A stretch of DNA of 64,000 bases from Cellulophaga lytica DSM 7489 (GTDB lineage: Bacteria > Bacteroidota > Bacteroidia > Flavobacteriales > Flavobacteriaceae): contig NC_015167.1 in assembly GCF_000190595.1 (NCBI RefSeq), positions 732,501 through 796,500 on the forward strand. The letters run 5' to 3'. The position numbers were made by a program, and so were the translations under genes. The notes beneath the pieces are model-generated. The model was not told the DNA's origin. It saw only the letters and a list, made by a program, of their open reading frames with translations, and did not search any database. Each line of letters starts with the position of its first letter. Position 1 is the stretch's first letter. Of this stretch, positions 40,350 through 49,618 are shown one piece after another.

Positions 40350-41780
40350 ATGGCATTAAGCAAAAAAATTGGACTAGTAACCGGACCTCTAGTTTTTTTA
40401 TGCATTTTACTACTACCTACTACAATACTATCTACAAATGCAGATGCTGTTATAGCAATAGCTCTTTGGATGGTTATTTGGTGGATAACAGAAGCTGTAT
40501 CTATTTCTGTTACCGCACTACTACCCTTAATTTTGTTTCCTATATTAAAAATAATGCCTTTAAATACAGTAGGTGCTAACTATGGTAATAAAATTATTTT
40601 TTTATTTTTTGGAGGTTTTATTTTAGCACTTGCCCTAGAGAAAGTGAACTTACACAAACGTATAGCTTTAAACATTATAAAAATTACTGGCACTACACCC
40701 AATAAAGTAGTACTGGGTTTTATTATTGCTACTGCAACTTTAAGTATGTGGATTAGTAACACTGCAAGTACAGTTGTAATGCTACCAATAGCTGTATCTG
40801 TAATAAAATTATTAGTTAATGATAAAGATGGTTTTACAAAAAGCGATAAAAACTTTGCCTTAAGCGTAATGCTTGGTATTGCTTTTTCTGCAAATGCAGG
40901 CGGTATTGCTACCATTATTGGTACACCTCCAAATTCTGTTTTAATAGGGCTATTAGAAGAACAATATAACATAGAGATATCATTTTTAAAGTGGATGATT
41001 ATTGGTTTACCTTTTTCAATTGTATTACTAACTGTTATTTACTTTGTGCTTGTAAAGTGGATGTTTCCTAACAAGCAACTTGAGTTTTCTGCATCAAAAG
41101 ACGTTATCAATTCTGAATTAAAAAAACTTGGACCAACTAGTAAAAAGGAAAAAATGGTACTGGTAATTTTTGCAATTACAGTATTCTTATGGATTTTTAG
41201 AACCCTAATTAATTCCGTTTTTCCAAGCATAGGATTGTCAGATACTGTAATTAGTATGATAGCTGCAGTATCTTTATTTGCTGTGCCTTACAACTTAAAA
41301 AAAGGAGATTTTATTTTAAAATGGAAAGACACAGAAAAGTTAGCCTGGGGAATATTAGTACTTTTTGGCGGAGGCTTAGCATTAGCAAATGGTATGGCTA
41401 CAACAGGTATAGTTACTACTGTTACAGAAGCAATATCTAACAGCAACATTAATATCTTTTTTACAGTTTCATTATTAATATTACTAATGTTGTTTATGAC
41501 AGAGCTTATGAGCAACGTTGCTTTAATAACTGTTTTAGCTCCTATTGTAGCTGGTATTGCAATTGGTTTAAACATACCAATGTTACATATACTTATACCA
41601 GTTACAATAGCTAGTAGTTGTGCATTTATGCTACCAATGGCTACACCACCAAATGCAATAGTATTCGCCAGCGGCTATATTAAAGTAAAACAAATGGCAA
41701 GAGTTGGTATTATTTTAAACCTAATAGCTGTAGCATTACTAATATTACTATTCCAATTTGTACTTCCTATACTTTTTTAA
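40350..41780 (+). CDS. DASS-family (SLC13) sodium-coupled anion/dicarboxylate transporter
   Basis: 476 residues, about 11-12 membrane helices. It has both DASS substrate/sodium-binding clamshell motifs: SNTAST (about 135-140) and SNVALITVLAPIV (about 390), together with GGIATIIGTPPNS and the late MATPPNAIVFASGYI. Likely substrates are sulfate, phosphate-like anions or C4-dicarboxylates; the sequence alone does not decide. Length is typical. The gene appears monocistronic, with a hairpin lacking a T tract just behind it. Confidence 0.92.
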   Translation: MALSKKIGLVTGPLVFLCILLLPTTILSTNADAVIAIALWMVIWWITEAVSISVTALLPLILFPILKIMPLNTVGANYGNKIIFLFFGGFILALALEKVNLHKRIALNIIKITGTTPNKVVLGFIIATATLSMWISNTASTVVMLPIAVSVIKLLVNDKDGFTKSDKNFALSVMLGIAFSANAGGIATIIGTPPNSVLIGLLEEQYNIEISFLKWMIIGLPFSIVLLTVIYFVLVKWMFPNKQLEFSASKDVINSELKKLGPTSKKEKMVLVIFAITVFLWIFRTLINSVFPSIGLSDTVISMIAAVSLFAVPYNLKKGDFILKWKDTEKLAWGILVLFGGGLALANGMATTGIVTTVTEAISNSNINIFFTVSLLILLMLFMTELMSNVALITVLAPIVAGIAIGLNIPMLHILIPVTIASSCAFMLPMATPPNAIVFASGYIKVKQMARVGIILNLIAVALLILLFQFVLPILF

Positions 41781-41784
41781 AACA

Positions 41785-41813
41785 GAATAGCCTCTGCAAT
41801 GCAAAGGCTATTC
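41785..41813 (+). terminator. hairpin after the DASS gene (weak terminator)
   Basis: GAATAGCCT pairs with AGGCTATTC around an 11-base loop directly after the stop codon. There is no T run behind it, so it may stabilise the mRNA end rather than terminate transcription. Confidence 0.45.
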
Positions 41814-42121
41814 AATCGACTAATTCAATCTTACAAAGAGATATCGTAATTCCTTTTTGTTGTTGATTGTTATATAAATAGACGAAAAAAAATTGCAAAA
41901 GTTACAATAAATGCAAAATTTTAACATAATAACAATTAAATCGCAATTTAATTAACAAATGTTAAGTTATGTTAATTTTTAAATTAAATCGCTGTAAATC
42001 AATAACATAAATGCAATGCAATTTTAATACACCTGCTATTTTGTTATGATATTATTAACATAGAATTAGGATTTTTTTGCGGTTATTTGTTTTTATTCAA
42101 AAAAATTAACTCAAACTAACA
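41814..42121 (+). other. non-coding region upstream of the metalloprotease
   Basis: About 308 AT-rich bases with no coding frame. It contains a short inverted repeat, AATTAAAT-CGCA-ATTTAATT (41934-41953), and the sequence ATTAAATCGC again at 41983-41992, possible binding sites for a regulator. The segment TTAACTCAAACTAACA just before the ATG resembles the SusC leader element. Confidence 0.4.
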
Positions 42122-44602
42122 ATGATTAAAAATTTACTCACCAAACTTCTATTAGTTGTTTTTCTATTTGGCTCCCTTACCAATTTAGAAGCTCAATCTA
42201 AAAAGAAGAACAAGAAAAGCAAGAAGAATGCTAAAACAGAAACTCCTGCTGCAAAGCCAAAAAAAGGAGCTATTTTACCTTATAACAAGGTAATTACAAA
42301 AGATGCTAAAACAGACACTGGTTTGTTTAACGTACACACCGTAGACGACAAACGTTATTATGAAATTCCTGACTCTTTGTTTAACAAAGAAATGTTAATG
42401 GTAAGCAGAATAGCAAAAACAGCAACCGGATTAGGTTTTGGCGGTGGAAAAATTAACACTCAAATGCTACGTTGGGAGAAAAAAGATAAAAAAGTTCTTC
42501 TACGTATTATGTCTACAAACATTGTTGCAGATGAAAAACTTCCTGTACATGAAGCCGTAATGAACTCTAATTTAGAGCCAGTTTTATATTCTTTTGATAT
42601 TAAAGCGCTAAAAAAAGATTCTCTAAACCCTACTACAGTTATACAAATAAATGACTTTTTTCAGAAAGACGTTAAAACTCTAGGTTTGCCAGAACGCAAC
42701 AGAAAGCAATATAAAGTTAGCCGTTTAGATGATAGTAGAAGTTATATTGAAAGCGTAAAAAGTTACCCGTTAAATATTGAAGCTAGACACGTTAAAACAT
42801 ACTTTGCTGGCAACCCACCATCTAACTCAGCTTTAGGATCTATTACAATAGAGATAAATAACTCTATGATTTTACTTCCTAACAACCCAATGAAAAGACG
42901 TTATTTTGATGAACGTGTAGGTTGGTTTGCTCGTAGCCAAGTAGATTATGGTTTGGATGCTCAAAAAAGCAAATCTGTTACCTATTTAGATCGTTGGAGA
43001 CTAGAAGTTAAAGATGAAGATGTAGAAAAGTTTAAAAGAGGTGAACTTGTAGAACCTAAAAAGCAAATAGTTTATTACATAGACAGAGCTACACCAGAAG
43101 AATGGGTACCTTTTATTAAGCAAGGTATAGAAGATTGGCAAGTTGCTTTTGAAGCTGCAGGCTTTAAAAATGCAATTGTTGCTAAAACGCCTCCTACTCC
43201 AGAAGAAGATCCAGAATGGTCTGCAGAGGATGTTAGATATTCTGTTGTTAGGTATTTAGCTTCTCCTATTCCAAACGCAAATGGTCCTCACGTAAGTGAC
43301 CCTAGAACTGGAGAAATTTTAGAATCTGATATTAACTGGTACCACAATGTAATGACTTTATTACGTAACTGGTTCTTTGTACAAACTGCAGCTATTAACC
43401 CAGATGCAAGAGGTGTTGAGTTTAAAACTGAGGTTATGGGTAGATTAATACGTTTTGTATCTTCTCATGAAGTTGGCCATACCTTAGGTTTACCTCATAA
43501 TATGGGAAGTAGTGTTGCATACCCTGTAGACTCTTTACGCTCTGCTTCTTTTACTAAAAAATATGGTACAGCACCATCTATTATGGATTATGCACGTTTT
43601 AACTACGTAGCACAGCCTGGTGATGAAGGTGTTGCATTAATGCCTAACATTGGTGTTTATGATAAATATTCTATTAGCTGGGGTTACCGTCCTATTTTAG
43701 ATAAATCTGCTAAGGAAGAAAAGAAAACTTTAGATAGCTGGATTTTAAAGCACGCTGGTGATCCTCTTTACCGTTTTGGAAAACAACAATTTAGTGTAAT
43801 AGACCCAAGCTCACAAACCGAAGATTTAGGTGATGATGCTATGAAAGCTAGTGACTATGGTATTGCTAACTTAAAAAGAATTGTTCCTAACTTAATTAAA
43901 TGGACAGCAGAAGACGGCAAGTCTTATGATGATTTAGATGAGCTATACGGACAAGTTTTAGGACAATACAACAGGTATATGGGGCACGTATCTAACAATG
44001 TTGGTGGTGTTTATGAAAACTACAAAACATACGACCAAGAAGGTGCTGTATACACGCACGTACCAAAAGAAAAACAAAAAAGAGCAGTGCAATTTTTACA
44101 CAAACAATTGTTTTCTACACCTACTTGGCTAATAGATAATAATATTTTAAACAAAATTGAAAATGCTGGAGCTGTAGAACGCATTAGAAGTACACAGTCT
44201 AGAACATTAAACAATCTATTAAATACAGGCAGAATGGCCCGTATGATTGAAAATGAAGCATTAAATGGCTCTAAAGCTTACAACCTAACCACAATGATGT
44301 CTGATGTTAGAAAAGGTATTTGGAAAGAGTTAAGCACAGGAAGATCTATAGACACCTACAGACGTAATTTACAACGTGCCTATGTGGACCGTATGGAATA
44401 TTTAATGACAGAAGATCCAAAAGCTTCTAGATTTGGTACTGCCGTAAATGTTAGTCAGTCTGATATTAGAGCTGTAGTAAGAGCTGAATTGCAAACGTTA
44501 GTACGTTCTGTAAAATCTGCTGCCGCAAATTCTTCTGGTATTAGAAGAGCACACTTAAAAGATATACAAGAAAGAATAGAAGCAATTTTAGATCCTAAAT
44601 AA
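42122..44602 (+). CDS. secreted zinc-dependent metalloprotease (DUF5117/DUF4953 type)
   Basis: 826 residues. A signal peptide (1-25) is followed by a Lys-rich stretch and a beta domain (about 50-250; DUF5118/5117-like). The catalytic domain holds the metzincin motif HEVGHTLGLPH, with H449, E450, H453 and H459, and a Met-turn-like SIMDYAR near 485. The C-terminal third is helical (DUF4953 region). This family of large putative metalloproteases is common in Bacteroidota and acts in the periplasm or at the surface; its substrates are unknown. It has its own terminator. Confidence 0.88.
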   Translation: MIKNLLTKLLLVVFLFGSLTNLEAQSKKKNKKSKKNAKTETPAAKPKKGAILPYNKVITKDAKTDTGLFNVHTVDDKRYYEIPDSLFNKEMLMVSRIAKTATGLGFGGGKINTQMLRWEKKDKKVLLRIMSTNIVADEKLPVHEAVMNSNLEPVLYSFDIKALKKDSLNPTTVIQINDFFQKDVKTLGLPERNRKQYKVSRLDDSRSYIESVKSYPLNIEARHVKTYFAGNPPSNSALGSITIEINNSMILLPNNPMKRRYFDERVGWFARSQVDYGLDAQKSKSVTYLDRWRLEVKDEDVEKFKRGELVEPKKQIVYYIDRATPEEWVPFIKQGIEDWQVAFEAAGFKNAIVAKTPPTPEEDPEWSAEDVRYSVVRYLASPIPNANGPHVSDPRTGEILESDINWYHNVMTLLRNWFFVQTAAINPDARGVEFKTEVMGRLIRFVSSHEVGHTLGLPHNMGSSVAYPVDSLRSASFTKKYGTAPSIMDYARFNYVAQPGDEGVALMPNIGVYDKYSISWGYRPILDKSAKEEKKTLDSWILKHAGDPLYRFGKQQFSVIDPSSQTEDLGDDAMKASDYGIANLKRIVPNLIKWTAEDGKSYDDLDELYGQVLGQYNRYMGHVSNNVGGVYENYKTYDQEGAVYTHVPKEKQKRAVQFLHKQLFSTPTWLIDNNILNKIENAGAVERIRSTQSRTLNNLLNTGRMARMIENEALNGSKAYNLTTMMSDVRKGIWKELSTGRSIDTYRRNLQRAYVDRMEYLMTEDPKASRFGTAVNVSQSDIRAVVRAELQTLVRSVKSAAANSSGIRRAHLKDIQERIEAILDPK

Positions 44603-44622
44603 AAAAAAATACCTTTTAAGTT

Positions 44623-44655
44623 AAAGGCTGTAATGTATAGTACATTACAGCCTTT
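44623..44655 (+). terminator. terminator of the metalloprotease gene
   Basis: A 15-bp perfect stem (AAAGGCTGTAATGTA with TACATTACAGCCTTT) around a 3-base loop, running into a T tract, 20 bases after the stop. Confidence 0.92.
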
Positions 44656-44933
44656 TTTATGTAATATACTTAACAACAACACACTACAGTTTACCACATT
44701 TACACAACAACTTTACAACAAACTGGAATAAAAACTACAAATAAGTGTGTATTTCATCTATAAAATTATGCATTTTATCTTGTTTATTCATTTTTTTTAA
44801 TATATTGCAGGTAACAAACAACAAAAAATAAGTGTTTCACAACTAAAAAATGGTTGTTACACAACAAGAGTTATAATAAATTAATTAACCTAGGTATCTT
44901 TGATATAGAACCGATATAAAAACCCCAAATCTT
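44656..44933 (+). other. non-coding stretch before the 59-residue peptide gene
   Basis: AT-rich sequence without a coding frame. It includes the -7-like box TATCTTTG at 44895-44902 (separate entry). Nothing else is supported. Confidence 0.45.
44895..44902 (+). promoter_or_regulatory. -7 box for the 59-residue peptide gene
   Basis: TATCTTTG matches TAnnTTTG, 31 bases before the ATG at 44934. No TTG stands at the expected distance upstream. Confidence 0.45.
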
Positions 44934-45113
44934 ATGTCATACAAACTTAAAAGCTTAGTTTATTTTTCTTGTTTAGTTGTTGCAATTTTTGCTTATTTGC
45001 AAGTTGACAACGAAAACGTTTTAGAGGAAAATAACAACACGGTAGAGCTTCAAAATATTGAAGAGAACACAAACAGTAACGACTTAATTGTACAGTTATC
45101 TGAAGAAGAGTAA
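44934..45113 (+). CDS. small single-helix membrane or secreted protein, unknown
   Basis: 59 residues (ATG 44934, TAA 45111-45113). It has a basic start, one hydrophobic helix (about 8-22, LVYFSCLVVAIFAYL) and an acidic Asn/Glu-rich tail ending SEEE. It is framed by its own -7 box and a strong terminator, so a real gene is likely despite its size. The helix could be an uncleaved anchor or a signal peptide. I recognise no family. A regulatory or stress role would be a guess. Confidence 0.6.
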   Translation: MSYKLKSLVYFSCLVVAIFAYLQVDNENVLEENNNTVELQNIEENTNSNDLIVQLSEEE

Positions 45114-45131
45114 ACGTATTTTATAATACAG

Positions 45132-45165
45132 AAAAAGTCTGAAACTTTATGGTTTCAGACTTTTT
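45132..45165 (+). terminator. terminator of the 59-residue peptide gene
   Basis: AAAAAGTCTGAAAC pairs with GTTTCAGACTTTTT around a 6-base loop, followed by further T. It lies 18 bases after the stop. Confidence 0.9.
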
Positions 45166-45267
45166 TTTTGACCTATTTTTAATGTTAAAATGCTCCTAAA
45201 AAACAACTACAGATTAAACTATTTATAAAAATGATTGTCAAAATAACAAACAATTAAAAATAGTAAT

Positions 45268-45780
45268 ATGAAAAAAATAACATTTGTAATGGTTTTAATG
45301 CTAAGCGTTTTAACTATATCAGCACAAGAAAGTAAGGAGAATTCTAAAGATGCAAAACACAAAATGCATAAGAGAAAGGATAGCAAAAGAGCTATGCACA
45401 GAATGGCAAAATTTACTCCAGAACAAATGGCCATTTTACAAACCAAAAAAATGACCCTTGCTTTAGATTTATCTGAAGATCAACAATCAAAAATTGAAAA
45501 ATTGAATTTAGAAAATGCAAAATTTTTCAAAGAAAAGATGGAAAAAAGAAAAGCAAAAAAAGAAGCTGACAAAAAATTAACTTCTGAAGAAAGATTTGCA
45601 ATGGAAAATGAAAAATTGGACCATCAAATTGCTCAAAAGAAAGCTTTAGAGAAAATTTTATCTAAAGACCAATATGCACAGTGGAGTAAAATGCACAAAA
45701 GAAAATCTCATTCTCCTGAAAAAAGAAAAATGCACAGGAGACAAATGATGATGAAAAAGAATAAGACTATGAAGTCTTAA
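45268..45780 (+). CDS. Spy/LTXXQ-like secreted helical protein
   Basis: 170 residues. Signal peptide about 1-20 (ending ISAQ), then an extremely Lys/Met/His-rich helical protein. The block LALDLSEDQQSKIEKLNLENAKFF followed by LEKILSKDQYAQW is the spaced LTxxQ-type pattern of the Spy/CpxP family of periplasmic chaperone-like or metal-binding proteins; a DUF4890 relative is an alternative. The many Met and His residues would suit metal binding, which is inferred. It shares a bidirectional terminator with hemL. Confidence 0.7.
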   Translation: MKKITFVMVLMLSVLTISAQESKENSKDAKHKMHKRKDSKRAMHRMAKFTPEQMAILQTKKMTLALDLSEDQQSKIEKLNLENAKFFKEKMEKRKAKKEADKKLTSEERFAMENEKLDHQIAQKKALEKILSKDQYAQWSKMHKRKSHSPEKRKMHRRQMMMKKNKTMKS

Positions 45781-45783
45781 AAC

Positions 45784-45813
45784 AAAAAAGGAGCCATTAA
45801 CGGCTCCTTTTTT
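45784..45813 (+). terminator. bidirectional terminator between the Spy-like gene and hemL
   Basis: AAAAAAGGAGCC (45784-45795) pairs with GGCTCCTTTTTT (45802-45813) around a 6-base loop. T runs on both strands serve the two convergent genes. Confidence 0.9.
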
Positions 45814-45830
45814 TTATATGCTTTAATTTA

Positions 45831-47111
45831 TTACAGCTCTAAGTCTTCAAGAGCAGCAATGGTATCATCTAAATCTTTATATGATAATGCATCGTTTAAA
45901 AAATAACTTTCAAAAGCACTAGGTGGCAAATACACCCCTTTACTTAACATTCCGTGAAAATACTTTTTAAATGTATCATTATTCCCTTTTGCAGAAGTAG
46001 CAAAATCTACAACAGGTTCATCTGTAAAGTGAACAGAAATCATACTTCCAAACCTATTTATTTGGTATGCAATTCCTTTTTTATCCAAAGCCTTTTTTAA
46101 TCCTTTGTGTAAATACTCTGTTTTATCTGCTAAACTTCTAAATATATCTGGATTGTTATTTAACTCTGTTAACATAGCCAAACCTGCGCTCATTGCTAAA
46201 GGATTACCACTTAACGTACCCGCTTGGTATACGGGACCATTTGGCGCTAGATAATCCATAATTTCATTACGAGCTGCAAAAGCACCTACAGGTAAACCAC
46301 CTCCAATAACTTTTCCAAACGTTACAATATCAGCATCTATACCTAAAATTTCTTGTGCCCCACCTCTTCCTAAACGAAAGCCAGTCATAACCTCATCAAA
46401 AATTAGCAAAATACCTTCTTTTGTACACAGCTCTCTTAAACCTGTTATAAATTCTTTAGACGGTATTATACAGCCCATATTACCTGCAACAGGCTCTATT
46501 ATAATAGCTGCTATTTCGCCTTTATTTGCCTCTACCAATGATGTTACATTTGCTAAATCGTTATAATTAGCCAACAATGTATCTTTGGCTGTACCTTGTG
46601 TTACACCCGGACTATTAGGACTACCAAAAGTTACCGCACCACTACCCGCTTGTATTAAAAACGAATCTGAATGACCGTGGTAACAACCAGCAAACTTTAT
46701 AATTTTATCTTTACCCGTAAAGCCTCTTGCCAAGCGTACAGCACTCATACAAGCTTCTGTGCCGCTGTTTACAAATCTAATTTTATCTATATTTGGAACC
46801 ATAGAAACTGCTAGTTTAGCTAACTCTGTCTCTATTTCTGTTGGCATTCCAAAAGAAGTTCCTTTTTTAGCTTTTTCTATTACTGCGTTAATTACAGGAT
46901 CATAAGCGTGACCTAAAATTAATGGTCCCCAAGATGCTATATAATCTATAATTTTGTTTCCGTCTTCATCATATAAATAAGCGCCTTTTGCTTCCTTAAC
47001 AAAAATAGGTTCTCCGCCAACAGCGTTAAAGGCTCTTACAGGTGAGTTTACCCCTCCAGGAATATATTTTTTTGCTTCATTAAATAAAGCACTGCTTCTT
47101 TTATAAATCAT
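45831..47111 (-). CDS. hemL: glutamate-1-semialdehyde 2,1-aminomutase
   Basis: 426 residues, the normal length. This PLP enzyme converts glutamate-1-semialdehyde to 5-aminolevulinate in haem synthesis. Landmarks are [27 protein letters not shown] (phosphate binding), [15 protein letters not shown] and the PLP-lysine segment [15 protein letters not shown] near residue 265. It is the last gene of a minus-strand run and starts 9 bases after the glucosaminidase stop. Confidence 0.97.
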   Translation of the reverse strand: MIYKRSSALFNEAKKYIPGGVNSPVRAFNAVGGEPIFVKEAKGAYLYDEDGNKIIDYIASWGPLILGHAYDPVINAVIEKAKKGTSFGMPTEIETELAKLAVSMVPNIDKIRFVNSGTEACMSAVRLARGFTGKDKIIKFAGCYHGHSDSFLIQAGSGAVTFGSPNSPGVTQGTAKDTLLANYNDLANVTSLVEANKGEIAAIIIEPVAGNMGCIIPSKEFITGLRELCTKEGILLIFDEVMTGFRLGRGGAQEILGIDADIVTFGKVIGGGLPVGAFAARNEIMDYLAPNGPVYQAGTLSGNPLAMSAGLAMLTELNNNPDIFRSLADKTEYLHKGLKKALDKKGIAYQINRFGSMISVHFTDEPVVDFATSAKGNNDTFKKYFHGMLSKGVYLPPSAFESYFLNDALSYKDLDDTIAALEDLEL

Positions 47112-47120
47112 TTTTAAGAT

Positions 47121-47963
47121 TTAATTTTTAGTATATTTTACAATAAGTTCTTGACCTATGCGTAGGTTTGTATTTTTTAAATTATTTAACTTCATTAATT
47201 CTGGCACACCCATAAAATACATTCTAGATATAGCGTACAGGGTTTCTCCTGCTTCTACCTTGTGCTTTTTTACAACATATTCTTTTGGAGCTGTACGCAC
47301 TGCTTTATGCTTGCCATCAAACTTATGAAGCTTGTATTTTTCAATTAAATATATTAGTTTTTGTGGGTATTTAGGATCTGTAGCATAACCTGCCTTACGC
47401 AAACCTTTTGCCCAGCCTTTATAATCATTAATATGTAAATCAAACAAAGAAGAATACCTACCCCTTGTTGTTAAAAACAAACTATGATCTCTAAAAGAGT
47501 ACATAGGGTGGTTGTATTTTCTAAAACATTCTCCTTTTTCATCATCATCATGATAATCAAAATCACCTTCCCAACCTGTATGACATTTAATTCCAAAATG
47601 ATTGTTGGTTTTACGAGCCAATTCTCCTTTACCAGAACCACTTTCTAAAATACCCTGTGCTATTGTAATGCTTGCAGGTATACCGTAAGCTTTCATTTCA
47701 TCTTGTGCTATAGCTGCAAATGTATTTATGTAATCTTCTGTATTTTCTATGGCAAAACTTACAAAATGCCCTTCATCTTTAGGCAAAGCATAAGGAGCAT
47801 TACCCTTATTGGTATTATTTTTTGGCGAAACCGTAGATACTTTTTTATGTGATTGTCTGGTTACGCTTCTTTTTGATTTACAACTAGTGTAAGAAACAAG
47901 TAGTACTAACAAGAACGTCTTATAAACTAATCTTAAACTATTTTTAGGTGTATTTTTATTCAT
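47121..47963 (-). CDS. glucosaminidase with LysM domain (peptidoglycan hydrolase)
   Basis: 280 residues. The N-terminal hydrophobic segment ends in a possible lipobox (LLVSYTSC). The glucosaminidase (GH73-type) domain is about 85-220, with PASITIAQGILESGSGKGEL (catalytic Glu in the ILESG block) and NNHFGIKCH. A LysM module, about 230-280, contains HKVEAGETLYAISRMYFM. The enzyme should cut glycan strands of peptidoglycan in the periplasm. It overlaps the upstream PLP-enzyme gene by 8 bases, so translation is coupled. Confidence 0.9.
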   Translation of the reverse strand: MNKNTPKNSLRLVYKTFLLVLLVSYTSCKSKRSVTRQSHKKVSTVSPKNNTNKGNAPYALPKDEGHFVSFAIENTEDYINTFAAIAQDEMKAYGIPASITIAQGILESGSGKGELARKTNNHFGIKCHTGWEGDFDYHDDDEKGECFRKYNHPMYSFRDHSLFLTTRGRYSSLFDLHINDYKGWAKGLRKAGYATDPKYPQKLIYLIEKYKLHKFDGKHKAVRTAPKEYVVKKHKVEAGETLYAISRMYFMGVPELMKLNNLKNTNLRIGQELIVKYTKN

Positions 47964-48861
47964 TTATAAGTGGTAATTTTTTCTTAACTAATAAACTATT
48001 CATTCCTTTTATACCTTGTAATCCTCCTGTGTGTATTGCCACAATTTTAGTGCTAGGTGCAAAATAATTTTTTTGTACCAGATCTAAAATACCAAAAAGC
48101 ATTTTACCTGTATATACAGGGTCTAAAGGTATATTGGTTGTTGCTTTAAAAGAGTTTATAAAATTTATTAATTCTGATGTTACTTTGGCATAACCCCCAA
48201 AATTATAACTATTTATAAGCTCCCAATTTGCATTATTGGCAAATTTACAAATATCTTCTTTTAAAAAATCACCTTTTAACGCAGGAAAACCCAAAACTCT
48301 TTGGCTTGCATTACTTGCATTTATAATACCTGCTATAGTACCTCCAGTACCAACGGCACTACAAATTACGTTAAACATAGTATCTTTTGGAGTTAAAATT
48401 TCTTCACAACCTTGTACAGCCAACTCATTGGCACCACCTTCTGGCAAAATAAAACTATTAGGATAATCTCTTTTTACAGCGCTTAAAAATTCTGGTGTAT
48501 TTTTTTCTCTATAAGTTTGTCTGCTTACAAACTTAAACTCCATTCCGTTTTCTTTAGCAAAAGCTAAGGTTGGATTTTGTTGCCACTTATCTGCAAGCTC
48601 CTCACCTCTAATAACACCAACAGTTTTAATACTGTTCTCTTTTCCTGCATAGGCCGTAGCAGCTATATGGTTAGAGAATGCACCGCCAAAGGTTACTATA
48701 GTTTGTGCTTTTACTTGCTTAACGTGCTGTAAATTGTACTTTAGTTTTCTGTACTTGTTTCCAGAAATAAAAGGATGTAGCGTATCTTCTCTTTTAATAT
48801 AGAGTGATATCTTTTTTTCTGATAAAATAGGTAAATCTACTTGCTGATTTAAAACTTTCAC
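47956..48861 (-). CDS. PLP-dependent D-cysteine desulfhydrase / ACC deaminase homologue
   Basis: 301 residues from a GTG at 48861; an in-frame stop lies just upstream and no ATG is near, which fixes the start. The PLP lysine motif HPFISGNKYRKLKYNL and FGGAFSNHIAATA identify the ACCD/D-cysteine desulfhydrase family (tryptophan synthase beta fold). Substrate could be D-cysteine or another D-amino acid; true ACC deaminase activity cannot be told from sequence. The gene begins 12 bases after its upstream neighbour. A -7-like TATCTTTG lies inside that neighbour at 48881-48888. Confidence 0.87.
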   Translation of the reverse strand: MKVLNQQVDLPILSEKKISLYIKREDTLHPFISGNKYRKLKYNLQHVKQVKAQTIVTFGGAFSNHIAATAYAGKENSIKTVGVIRGEELADKWQQNPTLAFAKENGMEFKFVSRQTYREKNTPEFLSAVKRDYPNSFILPEGGANELAVQGCEEILTPKDTMFNVICSAVGTGGTIAGIINASNASQRVLGFPALKGDFLKEDICKFANNANWELINSYNFGGYAKVTSELINFINSFKATTNIPLDPVYTGKMLFGILDLVQKNYFAPSTKIVAIHTGGLQGIKGMNSLLVKKKLPLINE

Positions 48862-48873
48862 GTTTTATAATTT

Positions 48874-49203
48874 TCAGCGCCAAAGATATTTAATAAAACT
48901 GAAGGGTTTACGTTCATTTAAATAATTAGGATTATCTTCATTAAAATAGGCTTCACGCTCAAAACTAAGATTTTGATAAGCCCTATAACTATCCCAATAA
49001 AACAAACAACGTATTAAAAACTCAAATAAATACACTATATAAAAAGGCAAAACTAAAAGTTCTAGCTGTTGCCTTAAGTGTATTTTTTCATGATTAATTA
49101 AAGAGTCATCATCTCTTAGCGCATCACTCTTTAAAATTATAAAAGGCCACAAAGATAGGCCTACATAATTTTTTCTAAAGAAGAGTTTTGAAACTAAAAT
49201 CAT
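48874..49203 (-). CDS. small membrane protein with HExxH motif, possible metalloprotease
   Basis: 109 residues from ATG 49203; a GTG two codons upstream is less likely. The sequence has hydrophobic segments at about 12-27 and 50-68 and between them HEKIHLRQQ, an HExxH zincin-type motif placed at a membrane boundary. A third ligand is not certain. Family unknown to me, though similar short proteins occur in Flavobacteriaceae. It ends in TGA, which shows that TGA acts as stop in this organism. First gene of the operon with the PLP enzyme, glucosaminidase and hemL. Confidence 0.65.
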   Translation of the reverse strand: MILVSKLFFRKNYVGLSLWPFIILKSDALRDDDSLINHEKIHLRQQLELLVLPFYIVYLFEFLIRCLFYWDSYRAYQNLSFEREAYFNEDNPNYLNERKPFSFIKYLWR

Positions 49204-49226
49204 ACGCACTTATTAATTAACAATTT

Positions 49227-49234
49227 CAAATTTA
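49227..49234 (-). promoter_or_regulatory. -7 box of the HExxH-hemL operon
   Basis: Minus strand TAAATTTG matches TAnnTTTG, 23 bases before the ATG at 49203. No TTG at the usual distance. Confidence 0.4.
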
Positions 49235-49371
49235 ACAACTTAGTACAGAAACTATACCATTTTTAAGACTTAAAACGATTAAAAACTATAAAACACCGAC
49301 TACCAACTATTTTTAACTTTTAACAATTGTGTATTTATATACTTAACTTAAAAACTCGTAATTTTACAAGT

Positions 49372-49539
49372 ATGAAAAAAATTCTTCAACCCATAGAAGG
49401 CGACTATTATTTATCTGAAGAAGGCTACAGAGTATTTACAGAGCAATACCATAAAAGAAGAGGTTATTGTTGTGAAAGTGGATGTAGGCATTGTCCCTAT
49501 GGCTATAATGCCAAAACAAATAGCAGAAAAAAATCTTAA
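49372..49539 (+). CDS. DUF5522 small cysteine-rich protein
   Basis: 55 residues from ATG 49372. The core YCCESGCRHCPYGY gives a four-Cys cluster of the CC-x3-C-x2-C type, typical of the DUF5522 family; it may bind a metal. An upstream ATG at 49327 would add 15 residues with no family support. Function unknown. It precedes the DUF4136 lipoprotein by 79 bases in the same direction. Confidence 0.75.
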   Translation: MKKILQPIEGDYYLSEEGYRVFTEQYHKRRGYCCESGCRHCPYGYNAKTNSRKKS

Positions 49540-49618
49540 AATTTGCTCAAAAACAAGCAATTACAAAGTAACGGCACAATTTTTGTGATATTAAACCTAA
49601 ACTAAAACATCAAAAAAT

